Part shown: positions 26,904 to 34,700 of the stretch, piece after piece
How positions within the stretch are numbered: position 1 is the first letter of the stretch
Layout of the letters: each line of letters starts with the position of its first letter
Source: Bradyrhizobium genosp. SA-3
Lineage (GTDB): Bacteria; Pseudomonadota; Alphaproteobacteria; Rhizobiales; Xanthobacteraceae
Length of the DNA: 64,000 bases
NCBI RefSeq assembly: GCF_004212635.1
Contig: NZ_PSRT01000005.1
Location: 45,758-109,757, forward strand
Reading direction: 5' to 3'
The notes under the pieces: model-generated
What the model was told of the DNA's origin: nothing
Database searches by the model: none
The model's input: the letters and a program-made list of their open reading frames with translations, nothing else
Program-made: the position numbers and the translations under genes

Positions 26904-28213
26904 GCGGTCAGGTAGCGCCGGCACTGCAATCCATCCAGCGTTACATGATCGTCGGAATGATCATGTTCGCTCTGGTGACCTTTGGGGTCGGCGGCTGGGC
27001 GACAACGACTCAATTGTCGGGCGCGGTGATCGCCCAAGGCGTGGTCGTAGTGGATTCGAGTGTCAAGAAGGTTCAGCACGCCACTGGCGGGATCGTGGGA
27101 GAGTTGCGCGTGCGGCAAGGCGATCGGGTCAATGCAGGCGACGTTTTGATCCGCCTCGACGAGACTCAGACGCTCGCGAATGCGACCATCGTTACCAACA
27201 GCATCGATGAGTTGCTCGCGCGGCAGGCTCGTCTCGAGGCCGAGCGCGATGGCGCCGAGGAGCTTAAGTTTCCCAAGCTGCTGCTCGACCGGGCCAAGGA
27301 GAACAACTCCGAGGCGAGCCGAGTAGTCACCGCTGAGCGGAAGCTGTTTGACCTGCGTCGCCAGGCGAGGAGCGGCCAAAAAGCACAGCTGCAGGAGAAG
27401 AGCGCGCAGCTGGAGAACGAGATCAAGGGCTATACGGGGCAGACCGAGGCCAAGCAGAAGGAGGTCGATTTTATTCGCCAGGAGCTGGAAGGCGTGCGCA
27501 GCCTTTGGCAAAAAAATCTGGTGCCGATCACGCGGCTCAATTCCCTGGAGCGCGATGCTGCCCGCCTCGAAGGCGAGCGCAGTCAGTTGGCTGGCATGAT
27601 CGCTCAGTCGAAGGGCAAGATCTCCGAAATCGGACTCCAGATCATTCAGGTCGATCAGGACCTGCGGACGGAGGTCGGTAAGGACCTGATCGAAACGCGC
27701 TCGAAACTTTCCGAACTGGGCGAGCGCAAGACTGCGGCGGTCGATCAATTGAACCGGGTCGATATCAGGGCACCGCAATCCGGCCGCGTCCATGAACTCA
27801 GCGTCCACACGGTTGGGGGAGTGATCTCTCCCGGCGAGCAAATCATGCTGATCGTACCTGACGCGGATTCGCTTGCAATCGAGGTCAAGATCGCACCGCG
27901 CGATATCGACCAAGTCTATGTGGGGCAGACCGCGACAATGCGCTTCGCAGCGTTCAACCAGAAGACCACGCCCGAAATCGATGGGGAGGTCAGCGTGGTC
28001 TCGGCAGACATTACGCAGGATCAGCGTGCCGGCACGAGTTACTACACGGGGCGCGTCCTGCTGAAGCCCGAAGAGCTGGCGAAACTCGGATCGGCCAAGC
28101 TTTTGCCCGGCATGCCGGTGGAGGTCTTCATCAAGACGGCCGGTCGGACCGCGCTATCCTACCTGCTCAAGCCGCTGCACGATCAGGCGGAGCGTGCATT
28201 CAAAGAGCGGTAA
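26900..28213 (+). CDS. type I secretion membrane fusion protein (HlyD family)
   Basis: A 437-residue periplasmic adaptor. It has one N-terminal transmembrane helix (about 15-40, YMIVGMIMFALVTFGVGGWA). A biotinyl-lipoyl half motif follows (GAVIAQGVVVVDSSVKKVQH, GGIVGELRVRQGDRVNAGDVLIRLD). A long coiled-coil region runs about 95-285, and the second lipoyl half is VDIRAPQSGRVHELSVHTVGGVI. The C-terminal beta-barrel ends with KLLPGMPVEVFIKTAGRTALSYLLKPL, typical of type I adaptors. It is translationally coupled to the ABC transporter. Confidence 0.93.
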   Translation: MSGQVAPALQSIQRYMIVGMIMFALVTFGVGGWATTTQLSGAVIAQGVVVVDSSVKKVQHATGGIVGELRVRQGDRVNAGDVLIRLDETQTLANATIVTNSIDELLARQARLEAERDGAEELKFPKLLLDRAKENNSEASRVVTAERKLFDLRRQARSGQKAQLQEKSAQLENEIKGYTGQTEAKQKEVDFIRQELEGVRSLWQKNLVPITRLNSLERDAARLEGERSQLAGMIAQSKGKISEIGLQIIQVDQDLRTEVGKDLIETRSKLSELGERKTAAVDQLNRVDIRAPQSGRVHELSVHTVGGVISPGEQIMLIVPDADSLAIEVKIAPRDIDQVYVGQTATMRFAAFNQKTTPEIDGEVSVVSADITQDQRAGTSYYTGRVLLKPEELAKLGSAKLLPGMPVEVFIKTAGRTALSYLLKPLHDQAERAFKER

Positions 28214-28361
28214 CTCCTCAGCATCGTCGGGAGGAAACTCATCGGCGACAACGCTTCCTCGTCGATGGTGAGATGGTTCGATAGCATTTCTCGTGCGCGA
28301 ACCGCCTCACCAACGAGTGCACAACGCTGTTACGCGCCCGCGAGTCCTCACGCCGGTCCTG

Positions 28362-29441
28362 CTAGATTTTCCCGATGCGATGATTGGCGGTCATTTCCAG
28401 GATATGCCAAAGGGTTTCGGGGCGGGGCATGGTCCAAGTCGCGTTGCCAGATCGACTCGCTCTACGGTATTCCGCACCTACACCCCGGCGGTAATTCCGA
28501 TAGTCGAGAACCGTCGCTGCCAGGAGAGGCCAACGGGCGATCGGGAAGCGAGCTTGCACCAGCCGTCGCTTGAACTGCAAGCGGGGAATGAACCGGCTGC
28601 ACATGGACAAAGGAACGTACACGCCGAGCAACTCGGCCAACGCGACGAGCTGACTTTCGAGCGCATTTCTCGCCAGCTTGCTCGGCGCCAAAGAAGCCAA
28701 CAGGTCCCAATGAATGCCCTCCGGAGACTCTGTCAAGCTTCGCAAATCAACGAGATGCCTCAAGTCAATTCCGCCGACCCAATAGTCGTAGTCCTGAAAT
28801 TGATCATGGATAGTCAACAAAAGCGCTTGGTAAGTTGGTGTCGGCACATAGGCCGAGCCTGGACCAATTGAGGTCAGTTGACAGTGGTCTAACACGTGAC
28901 CCGAGGAGCTGTAGAAATACGCTGGGCCAGGCAAGCTTCGGTGGAGGTCGATCATTCCAACATCCCGCGACCGTTTGAGGTCCGTTCTCCATTCCTCACT
29001 GTCGGCGGGAGTTTGAGATTCGATGGCATAGCCGATGTCGGACAGCGCCTCGATAGCCGTCTGGACCTGATCCGGCTCAACCATAAGGTCAAGGTCGGCC
29101 ATAATCTTGGTCCCGCGCCGTTTACGCGGGGCCGTCGCGAGCGTTGCCGCTCCTTTCAGCAACGTGGGCGTCACGCCACATTCATTGAGTGCGACAACGG
29201 CCTCCGCGACTTGAGCAGTCAGGCAATCGTTGCGGATCTGATTGCGCTGATAAATATTGCGCACATAGGAACGAACGTCTTCCGGCAAACTTTGATCGAA
29301 TCGATCGACGAAATCGATCAGCGCGGGAGTCGTCAGCGTTTCGTTAGCTAATCCGATGAGAGACAGCCAGTCTGGACGCTGCGGTATCGCGCCACGGAGG
29401 CATTCACAGAGGTTGAGCAGCGCAGTGCTATGACTGGCCAT
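28362..29441 (-). CDS. nucleotidyltransferase family protein (NTP_transf_5-like)
   Basis: A 359-residue protein of the uncharacterised nucleotidyltransferase family often found in exosortase and polysaccharide loci. The key segment is TPTLLKGAATLATAPRKRRGTKIMADLDLMVEP, with the LLKG and the D-x-D (DLD) metal pair expected of the nucleotidyltransferase fold. MIDLHRSLPG and LLLTIHDQFQDYDYW are also characteristic. It is the last gene of the minus-strand exosortase group, about 290 bp after the small GPLAGAG protein. The reaction and substrate are unknown. Confidence 0.75.
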   Translation of the reverse strand: MASHSTALLNLCECLRGAIPQRPDWLSLIGLANETLTTPALIDFVDRFDQSLPEDVRSYVRNIYQRNQIRNDCLTAQVAEAVVALNECGVTPTLLKGAATLATAPRKRRGTKIMADLDLMVEPDQVQTAIEALSDIGYAIESQTPADSEEWRTDLKRSRDVGMIDLHRSLPGPAYFYSSSGHVLDHCQLTSIGPGSAYVPTPTYQALLLTIHDQFQDYDYWVGGIDLRHLVDLRSLTESPEGIHWDLLASLAPSKLARNALESQLVALAELLGVYVPLSMCSRFIPRLQFKRRLVQARFPIARWPLLAATVLDYRNYRRGVGAEYRRASRSGNATWTMPRPETLWHILEMTANHRIGKI

Positions 29442-29732
29442 GGCGGAGATCCACCAGCTCGCGCCGGTCCTCTAGCGCGCCTGAATAAGTCCGGGCGAAG
29501 GACTTGGCGGCGGAGATCGTTCTCTTCAGCACAGAAAAAACCTTGCTCGATACTTTGCCATTGGCCTCAGTGTCGCGTCCCAACGGAAATACGGCAGTGG
29601 GACACATCCCAGAGGACGAGACTAGCGAATTAGAATGGCTTTGTTCATTTGCGGCACAGCTCGCGTGCTATGGACCGCGAGCTGAATTGTTTGATGGTGG
29701 GCGGGCGCAGTGCGGAGACGATCACGCAGCGC

Positions 29733-29966
29733 CTAGTCCGGTTTGCGCCGACGACGCTTGAGCATCCAGTAGGCGCCATAGGCAACTGCGGCGAAGGATA
29801 GCCCCGCGCCGGCGAGGGGCCCCGGTGCACCCTGAGCCGTCCCTTGACCGACGTAAGTGTACGATTGGTCGGGAGGAAAGAACAGAGTAGCCGTGAAATA
29901 GACGCCGGCCGGCACCGCTGCGGCCATCGCAAGAAAAATCGCAAGGGCCCATCCAGGTAACGTCAT
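29733..29966 (-). CDS. 77-residue membrane protein with a possible exosortase sorting tail
   Basis: A small protein with an N-terminal hydrophobic stretch (WALAIFLAMAAAVPAGVYF). Its C-terminus is tripartite: GPLAGAGLS, a hydrophobic helix AAVAYGAYWML, and the basic end KRRRRKPD. Motif, helix and Arg-rich tail is the general architecture of exosortase/CTERM substrates, and the exosortase gene lies about 0.7 kb away on the same strand. The PLAGAG motif is not one of the well-named CTERM types that I can identify with certainty. If it is a substrate, almost nothing would remain outside the signals, so it might instead be an accessory membrane protein. A plausible ribosome site precedes the ATG (GAAAGGAATAAA). 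Confidence 0.65.
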   Translation of the reverse strand: MTLPGWALAIFLAMAAAVPAGVYFTATLFFPPDQSYTYVGQGTAQGAPGPLAGAGLSFAAVAYGAYWMLKRRRRKPD

Positions 29967-30145
29967 ATTTTATTCCTTTCGACTGCTGTTGTAATCCGGC
30001 TAGATTAATTGGCGTCATTCAATTTAATAACCCTAAATTAAATAGTCTGTCAATATCAATCTTAGGTATAAAGATGAGAATTGCCTGCGACCAGACGACG
30101 CCGCGCTCTTCTGGAACCAGACGTCTGAGCCCGCGATTGCCGCGA
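29967..30145. promoter_or_regulatory. AT-rich upstream region of the 77-residue gene
   Basis: Positions 30000-30070 are AT-rich (ATTAATTGG, TTCAATTTAATAACCC, TAAATTAAATAG) inside a minus-strand gene group. This suggests a separate promoter for the small gene and the nucleotidyltransferase. Confidence 0.4.
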
Positions 30146-30646
30146 TTATCGGAAATTTGGACGTGCCTTATCAGGCGGACGATCTTGGAATTCAGCCCAT
30201 GGAAGCAGCTCTGCATTGCACGACGAGCTTTCCGCCACGTCAAGAACGGGGGTGATCTGCCTGATCAATCCAAGCTCGCGAAGAAGTCTGGACCATAGAT
30301 AGTGCAGCACTGTCCAAGCTATTGGTTGTGCCGCGTACACTTCGCCGCGAAGCACGACGAAGGAGCGATCCATGCCTGTTGCAAAATGTCGAATGAGATT
30401 TCGGTTTGATCCATCGGGAGTAAGCTTTGCCACCTGCAGTTGGCATGACGCTCGCGTAGCTCGGATGATCGGTGTGTCAGTCGCTATTTCGTCGGTCACC
30501 ACGACGTTGAAGCGATTTCGTTCGAGAAATCTGACAAGATCCTCCTTTAAATAGTTTGGATTCTCGAATGGTATCGCAATCTTCCATCCAATGGCCAAGA
30601 AAAGCGTGGTCGCGATGCACGACCTAAATGCGCGGGAAGAGCTCAC
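30146..30646 (-). CDS. exosortase-linked anchored hypothetical protein
   Basis: A 166-residue protein whose start lies within the 3' end of the exosortase gene (23-nt overlap), implying coupling. The N-terminal helix CIATTLFLAIGWKIAI suggests a signal anchor with the rest periplasmic. The mature part contains NYLKEDLVRFLERNRFNVVV, RATRASCQLQVAKL and HYLWSRLLRELGL. It occupies the position of EpsI-type accessory genes beside exosortases, but I do not see convincing EpsI sequence signatures. It is probably an accessory factor of the exosortase. Confidence 0.65.
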   Translation of the reverse strand: MSSSRAFRSCIATTLFLAIGWKIAIPFENPNYLKEDLVRFLERNRFNVVVTDEIATDTPIIRATRASCQLQVAKLTPDGSNRNLIRHFATGMDRSFVVLRGEVYAAQPIAWTVLHYLWSRLLRELGLIRQITPVLDVAESSSCNAELLPWAEFQDRPPDKARPNFR

Positions 30647-31478
30647 GCCTTACCCCCAGAGCGCAGAAGCCGATCATCAGGCTCAGGATGGTGGTGTTCG
30701 CGACCGCGTCGCCCCAGGGACTGTGAAACATAGAGTAGTGCCATTGACTCAATCCCATAAAGCTTATGCGGGTGACATTCACCGCGACGACGGAAAAACA
30801 GGCCATCAGAGACCAGAATAGATCGTAAGCAGATTTCTTGTGGCTGACTAACTGGCTCAGGGTTACCCAGCACAGAATTGCAAGCGACACGTTTGCGAGC
30901 GAAGAACACGCTGGCAGAATGACCAGAACGCCGGAACCGTCGGCAAATTCGACGATGTCCCCGGTTCGATGCGTCCGCAATAGCCAGCCAACGAGCGATG
31001 CATCGATCCGCAATATCGGCTCGGCAAAAAACTGAAAGAGCAAGCGGCTCCAAAACATGGGTACGGCGGTAGCCAGCAATATGAAAGAGCCACGCCGCGA
31101 CGATGAGACATCGGCAGTTTTGATGATGTACAGGCTGAGCGCAGTTACTGCCAGCCAGCTGACGGGGGCTATTGGTAGAATGGCGAGCAGCACAACGGCC
31201 GCTCCCAGGGCGAGTTCTACAGGTCGAATCCCAATCGTTCGATCTTGAAGAACGAGATAGACGCCGGCGGCGCACGATATCCAGACTATTACACTGATCT
31301 CAAAGGTGCCGAGAAGCGCATCCATCAATCCAAGCCTGTGGATCGATTGAATGACTCGGGATGCGAGGCCACTGGCACAAGCCAGCGCGAATAGTCCCGC
31401 AAAGAACTCCCCGCGCGTTAGCTCCTTCGATAATGGCGACGCGGAGCTACGAACAATCGGTCCATCCAGAGCGGTCAC
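30624..31478 (-). CDS. exosortase/archaeosortase family transpeptidase
   Basis: A 284-residue integral-membrane protein with about eight helices. The exosortase catalytic triad is readable: Cys191 in VILPACSSLANVSLAIL (equivalent to the ACSGLR motif), Arg237 in VNVTRISFMG, and His252 in YSMFHSPWGD. Exosortases cut C-terminal CTERM signals from exported proteins and are found with polysaccharide loci. It starts at GTG 31478, 26 bp after the small ORF that follows the LEPR-XLL gene, and overlaps the next gene. The subclass cannot be decided by eye. Confidence 0.88.
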   Translation of the reverse strand: MTALDGPIVRSSASPLSKELTRGEFFAGLFALACASGLASRVIQSIHRLGLMDALLGTFEISVIVWISCAAGVYLVLQDRTIGIRPVELALGAAVVLLAILPIAPVSWLAVTALSLYIIKTADVSSSRRGSFILLATAVPMFWSRLLFQFFAEPILRIDASLVGWLLRTHRTGDIVEFADGSGVLVILPACSSLANVSLAILCWVTLSQLVSHKKSAYDLFWSLMACFSVVAVNVTRISFMGLSQWHYSMFHSPWGDAVANTTILSLMIGFCALGVRRELFPRI

Positions 31479-31504
31479 AATATAGTGCCTCGTGCCAATT
31501 CAAC

Positions 31505-31798
31505 TTAGCCGGGAAAAGTTCGAACTTCAGCAGGAGCATAGTCGAGAAATTGCCAAGATATCTCCGCTTGGGCAGCCGGCTCGTCGGTTCTGTCGCCGGG
31601 CCGGGTGAGTGCGGTAGCAAGAGCTGGATGCCAGTCACCCGTCGTTGGCCCGGAATGTTTATGCGTCGCCGAGTACATGAATTCGACGTCACGTTGATAC
31701 GTCTTGGCGCCGATTAGCTCATCGCGCCTCGGATGGCTCAGCGCGATGGCGATGCCGCATATACCAACCTCGGCTCCGTTGTTTAGGTCTGCGTTCAT
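31505..31798 (-). CDS. small hypothetical protein coupled to the LEPR-XLL gene
   Basis: A 97-residue frame whose ATG is 1 nt beyond the stop of the giant gene (TAA A ATG arrangement) and which ends 26 bp before the exosortase start. It shows no signal peptide or membrane helix, and begins MNADLNNGAEVGICGIAIAL, then RDELIGAKTYQRDVEFMYSA. I recognise no family. The tight packing between two real genes is the main reason to believe it; a cytoplasmic helper or chaperone for the giant protein would fit the context. Confidence 0.5.
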   Translation of the reverse strand: MNADLNNGAEVGICGIAIALSHPRRDELIGAKTYQRDVEFMYSATHKHSGPTTGDWHPALATALTRPGDRTDEPAAQAEISWQFLDYAPAEVRTFPG

Positions 31799-31799
31799 T

Positions 31800-34700
31800 T
31801 TAGGCCAGCGCCTTGAAGGTCGCGACCTGCATCACCCATGCCGCAGAGCCCTGGAGAGATGCGGTCGCATTGTAGCTGCCCGTCGCGGTTACGAACCGGT
31901 CCTCGGCAATATCAAGGTCGGGCGTCGTAATGACACGCGTGGTAAAGCCGCTGCCTGCCGCAGTAAACCCACCCGTCGTCGTTCCGGCACCAAAAACGAG
32001 CTCATGCGCGGTGGAAGTTGTAACGGTCCCGGTGCTGGCTGAACTGGTGGTGCCCGACGTCGAGGTGCCGACATCAAAGGGATTGACGAGAGCGAGGCCG
32101 CTGTACTCCAGAGCGCGAATGTCCACGTATTGAGTCGCAGTGTCGAAGGTCACTGTCACAGTGTTGGCGCCGGCGGCGCTTTGCTTGATGTTCGCGGCGT
32201 AGTAGATGGCCTGGCTGATGCCGCTGCCTCGCGCTGTCGGAACGGCGAGCTGATAGACATTGCCGGCCGAGTCCGTGACGGACGTGATGTTCGACGTCGT
32301 GTTATTCCACCCGATCACGAGGATGTTCGTATTCCCTGTCGTCTGCGCGTTCGTGTAGGAGACCGATACCTGGGTCTGGTTGGTTTGCGGGGTGGCGGAA
32401 TTCGCCTGGACGAATGCCAAAGGTGCCGGCGCCGTGACTGCATTGTACGTGGCAGTGTAGGTGGCACCGCCAACGGGAACGACGATAATGTGGTCCTGAG
32501 TGCCGCCATCCGACCACGAGGCGAAGTTGTAGGTGGTCGTTCCGACCGTCGTGTTGCGGGCTTCGATTTCGTGATTGAAGCCGATGAGCGTATCGTAAGT
32601 GAAAGGTGTCGCGTGCGCGATGCCGTCCAGATACAGCGTGAGTCCGCTCGGCGCCGTGGCGAAGTTCAGATTGACCTTGTCGGGGAAGATGGTGACGGAT
32701 TGGCTCGATTGCAGCCCGCTGGAATCGGTTACGGTCAGCGTTATTCGATACCGCGTGAATCCGCTGAAGTCGTGACCGCTGGTCGGAATCGTGAACGTGC
32801 CGCTGGTCACGCCGGTGATGGGAGTCCCCGGATGAACATGGCCTTCATGGAGGAAGTCGATATTCCAGGTATAAGCACTTGCAGGGAGTGTACCATCTTC
32901 GGCATCGGTCGCGGTGCCGCTGAATGTGATCACGTCGCCCGCCCTGAAGGTCGCGCCATCGGTTGGCGCAAGGAGGCTGACAACGGGACTATTGCCGACG
33001 CTGATTGCGATCGGGGTCGACAGCGTGGAATTGACCCCGTCCGAGACCGTCAGCCGAGCCTGATACGGGCCGGCGACCGTATATGTGTGCGACGGGTTGG
33101 CCGCGGTCGAAGTCACGCCGTCACCGAAGTTCCACGAATAGGTGAGAGGCTTTCCTTCCGGATCAGATGAACCGTTGCTGGAGAAGTTGACGGTGAGTGG
33201 GCTGGGTCCTTTCGTTGGCGATGCGGAAGCCGTCGCTACCGGTGGCAGATCCGATTGAATGAATTCGATGCGGCGGATTTTGCTTACGCCGAATGTACCG
33301 CTAATATCGGAATAGCCGAGATCGACGTAGTAAAGGGCGCCATCGGGGCCTTCGGTCAAGTAGACAATGTCGCCGTAGGGGCCATCTACCGAACCGTCGG
33401 CTGGCTCGAAGTTGAAGACGCCGGTGACGTTTCCGTTGGCGTCAAACGTCAAGCGCTTGATCCAGTTCTGAGTGTAATCCGCGAAAAAGAAGCTGCCCTG
33501 ATAGCTGCTTGGGAATTGCGTGCCGTGATAGACAAACCCGGCGACGACTGCCGCGTCGCGGCCATTATGCGGATAATAGTAGGCGGGTGCCGTGTAGGCG
33601 GGATTGCCGTTAGGCGCTTCCACGTCTGGCCAGCCGTAATTAGCACCCTTCGCTCCGATGTCGATTTCTTCGATTGCGGTTGAGTAAACGTTCCCGCCGA
33701 CATCGCCGATGATCAGCCGCCCGGTGGGTGCGTCGTAGTAGGCGCGGAAGGGATTGCGCAGACCAAGCGCCCATACTGCATCGTAGTTCGGTCCGTTGCC
33801 GTCGTAGAACGGGTTATCGGTGGGAACGGTGCCGTCCATGTTGTATCGCAGGATCTTGCCGCGCGGCTTCGTGAGGTCCTGCGCTTCGCCAGCCTGGAAA
33901 TGCTCCCCGGTCGTGAGCAGGATCTTGCCGTCGTTGCTGAAGTTAATTGCCCCGCCGTGGTGTTCGGCATTGGCAATTTCCGTATCCTGATAGATGACGA
34001 ACTCGCTACCAGGCACGGTACCCGTCAGCGTCGCGTTCGCCGTGAAGCGCGAGAAGCGATCCACGTTCGGCGTCCCCAGGGTATAGAAGATGTAATAGTA
34101 GTGATTGGTGCTGAAGTTGGGATCGAGTGCAATGTCGTAGATGCCTTGCTGTACGCCCGCCGAGCCGATGTTGGTGAGTTGCAGGAAAGGCGTTGGATCG
34201 GGCGTGGTATAGGGTGGCGGCAATATCTTGATTGTGCCCGCAAGTTCCACCACCAGCATGCGGCCGTCGGGAAGGAATTTGATCGCGGTCGGCAGATTGA
34301 ATCCCGTCGCCAGGATTTCGTTCTGGAAGAAGCTGCTGTTCGCGACGTTTACGGTTATCGGTGCTGACAGTGTCGTATGGCCGTCGATGTCGGTCGCCAT
34401 CGCCGTGATGGTGTGCGCGCCGTTACTTGCCGTACGGGTGTCCCACGCAAGAGCGTAAGGATCCGTCGTATCGGGGGAGCCGGTTGCCACGTTGTCGATA
34501 TAGAACTGCACATTGGCGATGCCGGTATCGTCCGTTGCATCTGCAGTCACATTGACGATGCCGCTAACTTGCGCCCCATTGATCGGGGAATCTATCAAGA
34601 CCTGCGGTGATCCGGCCGTCGGGTTGCCGACGGGCGTCGTCATGTCCGATTGCACTTGCGCAGAGGTCAGCACGCGGTTGTAGATGCGCAGATCGTCGAG

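Noticed and set aside
32130..33170. 346-codon plus-strand frame opposite the C-terminal part of the giant gene
   Set aside because: Same reason: antisense to clear PKD and C-terminal domains, with composition typical of a shadow frame.
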